Shown: piece after piece, positions 20,121 to 30,157 of the stretch | Numbering within the stretch: position 1 is the stretch's first letter | How the letters are laid out: the number at the start of each line of letters is the position of its first letter | Origin: Zygnema cylindricum | Lineage: Eukaryota; Streptophyta; Zygnematophyceae; Zygnematales; Zygnemataceae | Direction of reading: 5' to 3' | Length of the DNA stretch: 36,658 bases | Assembly: GCA_037447655.1 (NCBI GenBank) | Contig: JBBHKE010001494.1 | Location: 64,001-100,658 of the forward strand | Made by a program: the position numbers and the translations under genes | The notes under the pieces: generated by a model | What the model was told of the DNA's origin: nothing | The model's database searches: none | What the model saw: the letters and a program-made list of their open reading frames with translations, nothing else

Positions 20121-22099
20121 GGGTACTTTCGCATGTGCTAAAGTTACACTTATTTTATGTCGTTTTCCTTCGTAACTTAGAAAAAAACGAGAAAATCCGC
20201 AGCCGTACCAAAAATTGAAATTAACACCGTACAAGTTGCGTTACCTTGAAACTTTGTACTGCAGAAACTAAAGGTTTTTTTTTCGGTATTTTATAGGTTT
20301 AAATAAAGTGCAAAAAGAAACAGAGGCAGTCTGCCTCTAACCCCTCTCTTCAACTCCCACACTTGTCGCAGTCACTAAAAGTTGGAGAGGGAGCCAGAGC
20401 CATAGCTGCCTTTGCTCTTCAGAGGAAGGCAGGCAGTAGTTTGGTAGGTTTACTAAAAATGACCTTGACAGACCCTGGATTTGATCCTAGTACTTGCCGT
20501 TCGTCAAAGTTACCGGTAACCGGTAGCTTTTTCCTATTAGTCTAGGACCAGTGCTAAATGTTATAAGGTTTTATAAATATATAAATAGTAACACATAGAC
20601 TAATTCATTTAACGGTATATTATGACATAGATAGAGTGTGTATTGTACGGGTTACGGAATACCTCAAAACAGATATCGCGCATTTGTTTCAAATGTGAAA
20701 CAAATACCGCGCAATTATTTATGACGGCTAAGATTAAAAACTGACTGAAATTGGACGGTCGAGGTAAGCGCCAAGATTGCGGAATGTGCGCCTTGGCGGT
20801 TGATGGTCGAAGACACATTAGATGCCACGTGGCATGATATCACTGGATGGCGACATCTCCGGAGAATATGAAAACAAATCCGAATGTGACACATGTCTGC
20901 GAAATGGCCATGTCGTACAATTGTCGTACAGAAAGTACACCGGCACCTGTACCTTTATGTACGTCACAGTATTCCGATTGGTGTCGTTTTTCAGTAGATA
21001 GAGTTTTAGAGAGAGATAGCCGCCTCTCTCCGAGAGAGCCACTGTTCAAAAGGTCAACTTTGACCCACCATAACTTACTCCTCAAGGGAGCAAATTCAGA
21101 GATTCTTTTTGCTATCGACTCAAGGGAGTCTTGTCTTCACAAGGGTGAAGTTGGGCAGCTTTTTATTTGTCAGGGTGGCAGTTATTCTTGTGGAAATACA
21201 AAGGGGTCAGGGTTATCCTAGGGGCTTCTAGTGAACTGCCGACTCTGAGGGCAAATGGAGGTATCAGAGTTGCATATACATACAGTAGTTTGTCGCCTAT
21301 CGTGATGCAATTTGTCGTTTAACGCATTTCGACCCACTTTCGCGTCCTTTCAGCACATGTTCAAACTTTACGTCAAATCACCTCGTGAGGTAATTTGAAA
21401 TAAAGTCCAATAAGTGAGCGAATAGGAAGACACTGTTGCACGTGTCGGAATTTTTTTACAATTCACGTGCGCGAAGTACTAGAAAAAAGAACCAACTGCG
21501 GGTTTACAGCCTGCACTTACCGTTTTCCGTGTGTTTTTTTCCGTACAGGGGCCGTGGAGGGGTGTCAACCCACCGACACCATTTCGCGAAAGACAAGTCT
21601 ATATAAGTGCTTCTCTCCCTCTCCCTCTCCCACTAGGGCGTCTATCCCTCAATTCTTGCAATGAAAAACGTCAATAATAGTATCAAATGAAAGATCTCTA
21701 TAAACGATTTCTTTTGAATATCTTTGGGCGTATTTTGATGGCAAGTAGTGTGAGATCGGACAAAAAAACACAATCGGGAAACCATGGCGGAAAGATTTAG
21801 AATTTGTGACGTCAACGCTGTCATATTTTGAGTGTGACGTCAAAATGTCGCAAACCCTAAACATCTACAATGTCACAAGTAGCTAGACGTCTACAACTCA
21901 CTATTTTGTACACGTCATCAAAGGTCGCGAGTTTTGTAGTCATGTACATCCGTCACAAATTGCACCCACGTCTACATTTATCACAATCTAAAGTTACGAT
22001 TTCATTTTTTTACATACGAATGTTTTGAAAGTTGTACGGAGAATCTTCGCTAAAAAACAAAGTAACAAGACTAAGTTTCGGTTACATGCGAAAATACCC
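20121..22099. mobile_element. DNA element with inverted ends and TTA duplication (PIF/Harbinger-like)
   Basis: The left end GGGTACTTTCGCATGT and the right end, reverse complement GGGTATTTTCGCATGT, form short inverted repeats that stay recognisable further in. They are flanked by TTA (20118-20120 and 22100-22102). A 3-bp TTA duplication with GGG-starting ends is typical of PIF/Harbinger and its Tourist-like MITEs. No transposase is visible. The DNA on both outer sides is minisatellite in the same orientation, so the element inserted into that array. It later received the solo LTR at 20260-21274. A related end lies at 4376-4477. Confidence 0.7.
20260..21274 (+). repeat. Solo LTR related to copia-1
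   Basis: It starts TGCAGAAACTAAAGG and ends GGTATCAGAGTTGCA, matching copia-1 LTR ends TGTAGAAATTAATGG and GGTCTCAGAGTTTCA. Shared blocks include GAGGCAGTCTGCCTCTAAC, TTGTCGCAGTCACT, GAAAGTACACCGGCA and TTTTTGCTATCGACTCAAGG. Flanks TGTAC (20255-20259) and TATAC (21275-21279) agree at four of five bases, fitting a decayed target duplication. No internal region is present, so it probably arose by LTR-LTR recombination. Confidence 0.88.
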
Positions 22100-22102
22100 T
22101 TA

Positions 22103-22240
22103 GTAGTCTATATAATTAGTGTTAGTACAGTTCTAAATACTGTTTAATTAGCATTAACACAATTATTAATGTCTATAATTAGTGTTAGTACTATTATAAG
22201 TCCATATAATTAGTGTTAGTGCAGGTACTAGCACAAGTGA
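22103..22240 (+). repeat. Minisatellite block inside the DNA-element/bacterial boundary
   Basis: A short run of the same 31-bp family (for example TATAATTAGTGTTAGTACAG) on the plus strand, continuing the remnant at 20095-20120 across the DNA element. It lies immediately left of the bacterial insert and has the same orientation as the block on its right (25226-26040). The bacterial DNA is thus embedded within one array. Confidence 0.85.
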
Positions 22241-22382
22241 AAAATGTGTGTGCAACTACCCAGCTGTTTGTGTTGACTAGGGTGTAGAAGGATGAATAAT
22301 TGCTATTTTTTCAAATTTTTGATTAGCATTTGTTATAAAATAAATATTACATGATCAAGAAAGAGTACTACAAAAGCTGAAG

Positions 22383-23001
22383 CTATAGTAATACATCACT
22401 TAAAAAATGCCCTCCTATTACGATCCTTGGGAGCCCCACTAAACTACCAAAACCACCAATTCCAGTAAGATCAATTCTATTAAAGTACAGTAAATTTGTA
22501 ACATAAGCAATTGCAAGTAAAAAATATCCCATAGCAGCATTACTTGAAGAAAAAGAGCAATTACGTTCACATTGGACGCTCATTATAAATGCTTAGTAAA
22601 TTCTATTTTTCCATTAAATTCCTCTATATGACGTGGCCTTGCTCTATCAAAATTTTCTTTAAACACTTCATTTACCACCAAACCAGGAGAAATCACAGCA
22701 ACAATAACCAAAAATAACACCCCAGGTCTAAGAATTATTTTATAAGACATGTATTTAATAGCAATGTATACAAGGTATATTAGACAAACTAAGGTAAATA
22801 ATTTAGTCAACGAAGGCAATAGTGCGTGGATCTAATAAACCAAAAAAAAATCCTTATATATAAACCCATTCGCCTCAAAATAAAAGGGTTGAGAAAAAAA
22901 ATATCTAATTCAGGAAATGCAATAAGTAAAAGCGTAAGAAAAGCAGTAATTTTTAGGCTTATATTAACAAGGTAATTATTTATCCATGGACTAAACATCA
23001 T
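22383..23001 (-). pseudogene. PAP2-family phosphatase, bacterial
   Basis: Three overlapping frames on the minus strand together form one membrane phosphatase of the PAP2 (phosphatidic acid/lipid phosphatase) superfamily. An N-terminal hydrophobic stretch (TAFLTLLLIAFPELDIFF) is followed by further membrane segments. Motif 1 is KENFDRARP (KX6RP). Motif 2 is CSFSSSNAAMGYF, where the usual PSGH has become SSSN and lost its histidine. Motif 3 is PRIVIGGHFLSDV (normally SRX5HX3D). Frameshifts lie near 22820-22850 and at 22583. The family removes phosphate from lipids or isoprenyl carriers at the membrane. It is divergent from the RNase J gene. Damage to the catalytic motif fits a dead copy. Confidence 0.82.
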
Positions 23002-23079
23002 AGCTAGTTTATATAATTAACACAGAAAAACATAATAATATAGAAAATAAATGTCATTCAACCCAAAAACTTAAAAAGA

Positions 23080-24663
23080 TAAATTTTTATTTGTTCCACT
23101 CGGCGGAGCAAATGAAATATGTATATGTTAATTTATACCATTTCCAGGGAAAATGGATAATGGTAGATTGTGGTAGTGGTTTTGCAGACGAATACCTAAC
23201 GAGTGCAGATATGGTAGTAGCATATTTAAAATTTATTGAAAAGCATAAAAAAAACCTACTTGGCTTGGTTCTTACTCACGCACACGAAGATCATCTCAGA
23301 GCTATACAGTATTTATGGAATAGCCTAGAATGCCTTATATATACTACTAAGTTTACAATAAACTTTTTTTAAACGAAAAAATCAGAATATGCTTTTGCTA
23401 ATGATATCAAAATAAACGAGGTCAAAGCCGGGGATAAATTTGACCTAGGTCCTTTTTTAATTGAAATGATACCTTTAACCCATTCGGCTCCTTAGATGCA
23501 TGCATTAATGATCAGAACTGTTGTCGGCAACATTATGCATACTGGCGATTTGAAATTTGATCCCGACATAGTAGGCAAATTGTCAGATTTTGGTATATTA
23601 AAAAAATGTGGAGATGAAGGAGTTTTAGCCTTAGTCTGCGATTCAACCAACGTTTTCAATTCAGGTACCTCAGGCTAAAAAATAGATGTTTGAAAAAGCC
23701 TTATAGATATTGCTGGCTGCCCAAAGATGGTGGTCGTTACAACTTTTGCTTCTAACCTTGCAAGGTTAAATACTTTGATTCATGCAGGTCAAAAAGTCGG
23801 AAGAAAAATTGCTCTTACCGGAAGAAGCTTGCACAGGATGCTTGCTGCGGCTCAAGAAAGATGATATTTACATGATATTGATACTTTGATAGATGAAAGG
23901 TCTATAAAAAATTATAAAAGAGAAGAACTATTAATTATAGCAACCAACCGGTTGTCAAGGTGAACCAATGGCAGTAACCGCTAAAATGGTTAATAGAGTC
24001 CATCCTTCGGTAAAATTAGCTCAAAAGTATATGGTTATATTTTCTTCAAAATTATTCCGGCAACGACAAAAAGATTTTCAGAATGTTTAACACTTTTGTC
24101 AGGATGGGGGTTGAAGTAATTACCGAAAGAGACCACTTTGTTCACGTATCAGGGCATCCAGCTATTGAAGAATTAAAGAAAATGTACGAGTGATTAGGCA
24201 TAAAATTTGCATTCCAGTACACCGTGAACCTGTTCACATCCACGAACATGTAAAATTAGCTAAAGCTAGCGGAATAAAGAAAACAGTTGAAGTGGAGAAT
24301 GGGAGCGTTGTCTTACTCGACGAGAAAGATTCTAAAATAAAAGATATTGTAGAAAATGGGTATTTGGCAGTTGATGGAGATTATTTACTCCCTGATTCTT
24401 CCCCAATTTTTAAAATGCGACGCAGAATTCATGATTCCGGTATTGTGGTCGCATCGATAATAGTTAATGGGAAAGCAGAACTTGTAACCAAACCTTTAAT
24501 AGTAATGCCTCGCCTCCTTGACCCAAAAGAGGATGAGGACTTTTTAAATTCTATTGCACGGGAAGTGGCAGAAACATTACATAAACAAAGGAAACAATTT
24601 AAGGGAAGATTATTAATCGACAAATACAGGAATGTGCCAAGTCAGCAATTAGGCGAATATTAA
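23080..24663 (+). pseudogene. RNase J, near full-length bacterial pseudogene
   Basis: This is a ribonuclease of the metallo-beta-lactamase/beta-CASP family, which acts in bacterial RNA turnover. Features in order are VPLGGANE at the start, GKWIMVDCGSGFADEYL, the metal site THAHEDHLRA (HXHXDH, normally followed by G), PLTHSAP, GNIMHTGDLKFDPD, ALVCDSTNVF, ITERDHFVHVSGHPA, CIPVHREPVHIHEH, and a C-terminal domain with DGDYLLPDSSPIF. The length matches the family's roughly 550 residues. It is broken by a frameshift near 23115, stops at 23370, 23493 and 23676, and frameshifts near 23950, 24050 and 24187. It is convergent with the SURF1 fragment. The left inverted-repeat arm carries only its last 120 codons. 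Confidence 0.92.
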
Positions 24664-24715
24664 AGCATGAGATTAATAAATCACCGATAATTATAGGCAA
24701 TAGCGGCGAAATTGA

Positions 24716-24925
24716 TTAACTATGCTTTTTATTATACAGAAAGTAAATTATACATAAGAATCCCGCTAAGCTATACCAGGTGATTGCATACTCCAAGTGA
24801 TCATTTCTAATTACATTTAAATACGTAGAAGTTAAAGGAAAAGCTCCATCAGGTAAGTCCGTGTTGTTTATCTGCATTAAGTAAAAATATTTTTTAGTAA
24901 TGCCCAATTTTTTGCTAGCCTCCAA
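24716..24925 (-). pseudogene. SURF1-like protein, C-terminal fragment (right copy)
   Basis: About 69 open codons: KKLGITKKYFYLMQINNTDL, PDGAFPLTSTYLNVIRND, HLEYAITWYSLAGFLCIIYF and a basic tail NKKHS. The final hydrophobic helix and the HLEYAITWYSL block identify a SURF1-family C-terminus. This copy lacks the internal stop of the left copy. The N-terminal two thirds of the protein are absent. It is convergent with RNase J, with a gap of about 50 bp. Confidence 0.8.
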
Positions 24926-24928
24926 GAA

Positions 24929-25219
24929 TTACAGGGATGTACGTAGGATCTTAAGAGTTTTTGCTTTATTTTTATGCTGAAATTTTTCATCTTGTTGGCA
25001 AACTACTACCTTTGTTGGAATATGAGTAATTATAACAACTGAATATGTGGTGTTAACGTGCTGGCCTCCAGCACCTGATGCCCTATAGGTGTCTATTCTT
25101 AGGTCTTTTTCTTCTATTTTAATATCCACTTCTTTTGCTTCCGGTAAAACGGCCACTGTCGCTGCTGATGTATGGATTCTACCGCTTGATTCGGTTAGTC
25201 GGTTTGGGGCTCTTTGAAC
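24929..25219 (-). pseudogene. prfA: Peptide chain release factor 1 fragment (right copy)
   Basis: Same segment as 3132-3416 on the opposite strand: [20 protein letters not shown], then the GGQ motif in [12 protein letters not shown], then [18 protein letters not shown] and a stop. The region after GGQ has changes ([13 protein letters not shown]) relative to the left copy ([13 protein letters not shown]), so the two arms have diverged independently. A short insertion near 25195 lengthens its N-terminal part. It stops at the same point as the left copy and joins SURF1 there. Confidence 0.86.
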
Positions 25220-25225
25220 TCTATA

Positions 25226-26940
25226 TACTCACACTGTATAATTAGTATAAGGACAGTTTTTAGTAATGTACAATTAGTATCAGGACAATTACTATATAAT
25301 CAGATTTTTTACAGATATTTGTCTGTATAATTAATACTAAATCAATTTTCGGTCTGTATAATTAGTATTTGTACAGTTGTTAGGTTATATTTAATATTTG
25401 TACAGTTTTAGTATATATAATTAGTGTTATTATAGTTTTTAGTTTGTATAATCAGTATTAGTACAGTAATGAGTTAGTGTAATCAGTATTTGTACAGTTA
25501 TTAGTCTGTATAATTAGTATTAGCACAGTTACTAGTATGTATAACTAGTACTGGTACAAATAATTAGTAAAAGTACAGTTACTAGTCTTTAAAATTAGAA
25601 GTATAATTAGTGCTAATGCAGTTATTACTTTGTGCAATTAGTGTTTTGTAATAAGTGTTAGTACAGTTATTAGTGATGTAGAATTAGTGTTGGTACAATG
25701 GTTAGTAATATATTATTAACAGTTTTGAGTGATGTATAACTAGTTTTAGTCCTACTATTCGTCGGTATCATAACACAGGTACTAGTCTGTATAATTAGTA
25801 ATTCTATTAGTATTTGTCTGTACAATTCGTATCTATACAGTTTTTAGTTTGTATAATTAGTGCTAGCATAGTTATTAGTCTGTACAACTAATATCAGTAC
25901 AATTTTTTGTCTGTATAATTAGTATTAGCACATTATTAGTTCATGCAATTAGTATAAGTACATTTTGTTTAATAAGTATTTTTACAGTTATTAGTCTGTA
26001 TAATATACAGTGGTAGTACAGTTATTATTTAATTACTATAAGTACTCATAGAAATGATACATTAACTGTCCTAATACTAATTAAAAATTACTAATAATTG
26101 TACTAACACTAACTATACCGACGAATAACTCTATGAATCCTAATTACACCGACTAATAAGTGTACCAATACCGATTATACAAACTCATAACTGGACTCAT
26201 ATTAAGTATACAAACTAATAGATGTACTAATACTTATCATAAATACTTATAACTGTACTAATACTGATTATGCTTACTAATAACTGTACTATTACTAATT
26301 ATGCATTACTCATAACTGTCCTAATAATAATTCTACATTACCAATAAATGTACTAATCCTAATAATAATCCTAATAATGCATACTACAAAAGACAGTAAT
26401 ACAAAATATATAGATTAAGCACTTTACTAATACAAGATATGCAGGTTAAGCACTGTATTAATACTAATTATACAAACTAACAATTTTTCAAATTAATAAT
26501 CATACAGACTGATAACTGTACTTATTCTAGATATTCATACTAATTATTTGTGTACTATCTGTATCAGTCCAGCTATTAGTACGTATAATTAGTCCAGTTA
26601 TTAATACGTATAATCAGTATTAGTAAAGCTATTAGTATGTGAGTACAGCTATGAGTTTGTGTCATTAGTTTTGGTACAATTATTTTTTTGTAAAATTAGT
26701 ATAGTACAGTTATGAATTTGTATAATAGTTATTAGTACAGTTTTTAATACGTATAATTAGTGTTTTATTGTTAGTAGTTTGTATAATCGGTATTGGTTCA
26801 GTTATTAGTTTGTATAATTAGTATTAAAACAATTAAAAGTCTGTATAATTAGTATTGATACAATTATTTGTCTCTATGATTAGTGCTGGTACAGCTATTA
26901 ATGGTGTTTAATTAGTATTAACACGGTTATTACTTTGTAA
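25226..26940. repeat. AT-rich 31-bp minisatellite array, right block
   Basis: Same family as 1-3118. From 25226 to about 26040 units read TAATTAGTATTAGTACAG on the plus strand. From about 26040 to 26540 they read the complement. From about 26560 to 26940 they read forward again. The switch at 26040 (AGTACTCATAGAAATGATAC) pairs with the switch near 310-335 in the left block. Confidence 0.93.
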
Positions 26941-27920
26941 AGGTAAACCTTTTTTTTCCATCGGTGTTTTTTTTTTTTTTTACATTACGTGTTCTCTTAT
27001 GTGATTGGTCCCTAGTTTGTTCATAAGTTTGCGACGGAATGAATTCTTTTACAGTTCACGTCGGTGCGCTTCGTTTTCGAAATTCTTCAAAAACGAAAAA
27101 GTGCATTCCAAACATGATGTCCGATGGCTGACTGCAGTTGCTGTTTGCTTTACGCAGTTGTCGAGATTTGACGCATAGAACATCTTTTGCCCACCGCTAC
27201 GCTCCAAAACGGTCGAAACCAACCGGCCTAACCGTCACCGCCGCGTTTTTTTTCATTTTATGAAATTTGGCGTACGGATCCCAAAATTTATGACATTGTT
27301 TTCCCCTTTTTCAATGTGTAAACCACGCAATTGTACCACCCGTACGGCAATCTATACTGCTGACGGACGGCAACGTAAGTTTGTGCCAGCGGTACGGCCG
27401 TCCGTACTGCAAACGGACAGAAAAAATTGATGACAAAAAAAATTGATGATAGACACACCGCCTATATAAGGGTTTCCAGAAAGGAGACTATTTGTCTAAA
27501 ATTTATATAGGGAATTTATATATGGATTGGTTTCGCACAGTCACTTACGTCATTCTGTCAAAAATTGTACGTTTGAAGTACACATTGGTACAAGTAAAGT
27601 ACCGTTGAGTCTAAATTTGACGGTCAATCGTTTAGACAGTTTTGACTTTCAAAATATTGTTTGAACCGCTTAAACTTTTACCGCGCTTGCAAACGTCAAC
27701 CGTCATAATCAAATTAACAATTCACACGGTCGGCGAACGTTTACGGTAACAAAACTGCAGCAACCACATGTAAATAAAAGTGTTGCAAACAGCCACTTTT
27801 TATCATTACGTGAGCTCCACCGTGAGAGCACGTTGGATATTAAATTAGCCGCGAAATTGAAATTTATTCGTTTAAGCGATACATTGAACTTAGACGCAAT
27901 TTGAAACGTAACCTCTTTGA
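26941..27920. other. Gene-free region with poly-T runs and a TATA-like site
   Basis: I recognise no gene. Near the start are T-runs (about 26950-26980). At 27336-27420 is a partial copy of the roughly 49-bp repeat also seen at 33011-33115. At about 27461-27472 CCTATATAAGGG looks like a TATA box but no gene follows it. At about 27600-27640 a TCTAAATTTGACGGTC block is loosely like the 93-bp repeat. Confidence 0.4.
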
Positions 27921-28145
27921 ACCATAGTTCAAAAGTATGTGAAAGTACGCCGATACAATATGCCTATTGTACGCAAAACATAGAATATGACCTTAAGACC
28001 CATATTGTATTGGTCGTAAAATGAAAAAAAATAGTAACAGGGTTGAGTTGCACATCGATCGATAGAGAATTAAACGTCATGTCTAAATTTTGAAAAACAT
28101 TTGGACAAAAAAAAATTTATGTGAGTTTTGAGGTATTTTTTATTT

Positions 28146-28340
28146 AAACCGTCAGATTTAGACGATTGGATAGTCACTGATCAAAGTAGCGATCTAAGAA
28201 GATCACATGAAAAGCCCATAACACAACTTAGGATAAGACTATCGTCAAATTCGAACGATCGGACGGTCGCCGATCAAAGTAGCGATTTAAGAAGATCACA
28301 TGAAAAGCCCATAACACAACTTAAGATAAAGGCGCCTACA
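28146..28340 (+). repeat. Two tandem units of the interspersed 93-bp repeat
   Basis: Two copies of a unit containing GATCAAAGTAGCGAT, AAGAAGATCACATGAAAAGC and CCATAACACAACTTA start at 28173 and 28266, a 93-bp period. They create a repetitive open frame that is not a gene. One inverted unit is at 4640-4755. Outer flanks carry an inverted CATAGTTCAAAAGTA pair (about 27924 and 28360), suggesting the unit lies inside a small foldback element. Confidence 0.8.
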
Positions 28341-28501
28341 AAAGGCCTACAATAAAAACGCCTACTTTTGAACTATGCTTTAAACTGAAGTATTAATACC
28401 CCTCCTGAAGCTAAAACTACAAAGAATTAGTTAGATGAAAAGAAAGGGAAATTTGGAAACTATGAGGAAAGAGGAGGACGAAGGCTTGAGGAGAAATGAT
28501 G

Positions 28502-28800
28502 CTATTCAAAATGTGGTAGATGAAGGGCCTCTGTGAGTAAATCGGCCAATTGATCCGTAGATTTCACATAGTGAAAATGTAGGGTTTCATCCTTGACGCG
28601 CTCCCGAAAATAATGATACTGGATGTTGATATGCTTTGTGCGTTCATGGTGAACCGGATTCTTGATCAAGGCGAGGGCCCCTTGAGCGTAGAAGAAGATA
28701 GGAATGGGATTGGAAGGAGGAAAACCGAGATTGGCGAGAAGGGACCGGAGGCAGACAGCCTCTTTGGCACCCGGCTGAATCCGACCGACCCCCAAAATTT
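28502..28800 (-). pseudogene. Copia RNase H C-terminal fragment
   Basis: The minus strand encodes AKEAVCLRSLLANLGFPPSN, then ALALIKNPVHHERTKHINIQ, YHYFRERVKDE, and STDQLADLLTEALHLPHFE. This is the end of a Ty1/copia RNase H domain, with the HERTKHI histidine block and the LADLLTKAL-type tail. The usual CDNQGA has become FYAQGA, losing an active-site aspartate. The wording differs from copia-1, so it is a different family. A purine-rich AGGAGGGG follows at about 28403-28410 on the minus strand, possibly its polypurine tract. The upstream part of pol is absent. Confidence 0.83.
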
Positions 28801-28984
28801 GCCCCGTGAATCCGTTCCGGATCTGACGCTGCGGACCAGGTACAGATTCGGATACCCTATTGTGAACTCTGCCATGAATCGCTTATAGTGTTCAAAAATT
28901 ATTACTGTAAAAAAATATCGCTAAATTGGGTTTCATGACCTAGAGGCAACAACTTTTTTACTTTAATTAATACACATAACACTA

Positions 28985-29602
28985 CACCGCAAATCGTAAT
29001 TAGAGTAAATTACTCTAATTCGGTCGCTTGAAATTTCGACTCTGTCACATCAAATAGAGTAATCGATTCTAATTTTTTTATTATTCTAATTTAGGTGAGG
29101 TTTAATTAGCGTAAAAAAATATAGTATAGGTTATTTTTAAATAGTGTGGAGTGATGACGACGTTTGTCCGTGCAAAATTGTACTTTAATAAGTAAAAAAG
29201 TACAAATAATGATTTAATAGAATCGCGCTCGCACGTGAAATCGCACTAAACAAAAAAATCAATCACATCGAAAAAAGGCCATTCGCATAACTCTCGTCCG
29301 TCGACAGCATCGTCGTCAGTGTGAACACTAACTGACATTCAATGCGACAAATATTATTAGCGTCATAATGACGTCAATACTATACCAGACTGACACATTT
29401 TGTACGTCTTCGTAATTTAGTGTTCATAATTTTCGCGCACATAATTATCGCCGACATAACCCAATATAGAATAACTAAATAAATTAGAGTAAACTTCATA
29501 GTTGAAAAAGCTCTATCACATAAATTAGCGTCAATTACTCTAATTGTCTTTTTTGACTTTTTTACTCTAATTTTTTCATTACTCTAATTACGATTTGCGG
29601 TG
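28985..29602. mobile_element. TA-flanked MITE, copy 1
   Basis: Perfect terminal inverted repeats of at least 23 bp begin CACCGCAAATCGTAATTAGA at both ends. They are flanked by TA (28983-28984 and 29603-29604). Internal sequence includes TAGTGTGGAGT and a TTTGTCCGTGCAAAATTGTA block shared with the other copies below. No transposase is seen. A TA duplication fits Tc1/mariner-like mobilisation, though the superfamily is not proven. Confidence 0.88.
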
Positions 29603-30157
29603 TAATTCATATGCATATTTGATGAAGTACTGTAGCCGCATAGCCTGTGTTCACATAGTCGACTTTAGGACATGTGAGAACAGGTTCGCGCTACTTTCTC
29701 CGTCTTTATTACTATGAATCAAATGAGGTTGCTTTCACGTTTTGACGCCACTCACTTGTGTCGACAACGTTCTTTAACACTTTTTTGTACTTAAGTACTA
29801 AATTGCAAACACTTTTAGTTTTGATTGACACATTTCGTACACTACACTATTTTAAAACTTTATAAATTAGCGTAATTGATGGTAAACCTTACCTATATTA
29901 ACGTAAAGGGAAAATTGGTATAATTAATTATTCTTTAAGTTCAAGGGTCAAAATTTAGGGGCACTATTATAGCGTTACCAGCACTATAAGCGTTTCAAGG
30001 TGTAACGAATGAAGCAAACTAAACCAGACCGATACAAGTTGAATCACAAACACTCTGTTGATACACCGATTCTCACAATGCACACTAACGGCAGGGAGGG
30101 AGGGAGGGAGGGCGGGCGGGCGGGTGGACGAGCGGGCGGTTGGGGGATGGCTGGGTC
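29603..30157. other. Gene-free region with a MITE fragment and a G-rich tract
   Basis: At about 29860-29990 there is a partial inverted copy of the CACCG MITE interior (CAAAATTTAGGGGCAC matches its GTGCCCCTAAATTTTG subterminal block). At 30094-30145 lies a G-rich run of GGGAGGG and GGGCGGG repeats that could form a G-quadruplex on the plus strand. No gene is seen. Confidence 0.6.

Larger units (their letters stand above)
24302..26368. repeat. Right arm of the large inverted repeat
   Basis: This is the reverse-complement partner of 1-4049. It contains the RNase J tail, SURF1 and prfA fragments, and minisatellite to 26368. The homology probably continues right of 26368 against sequence outside the window. 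The last 600 bp of minisatellite, to about 26940, cannot be tested here. Confidence 0.88.

Noticed and set aside
21251-21274. GGTATCAGAG at the solo LTR end as a plant-type tRNA 3'-end primer site
   Set aside because: Alignment with both copia-1 LTRs places this sequence inside the LTR, before its terminal CA. The true primer site follows it in copia-1.
20121-22099. The left-arm remnant at 4376-4477 as part of the inverted repeat
   Set aside because: The similarity to 22016-22099 is in direct, not inverted, orientation, so it is a separate copy of the DNA element's end.
22383-25219. A working bacterial operon or gene cluster
   Set aside because: Each gene carries frameshifts, stops, lost catalytic residues or truncation, and the genes face different ways.
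22383-25219. Simple bacterial contamination of the assembly
   Set aside because: The bacterial DNA is decayed, is flanked on both sides by the same host minisatellite, and has a second inverted copy with independent mutations. Long reads would still be the firm test.
28128-28355. A 75-codon repetitive protein
   Set aside because: Its repeats reflect the two 93-bp DNA units (93 is divisible by 3). No start context or homology supports coding.
28502-28800. The missing RNase H end of copia-2
   Set aside because: It lies outside the nest in the wrong place for the minus-strand order and differs in style. Nothing joins it to 4753.
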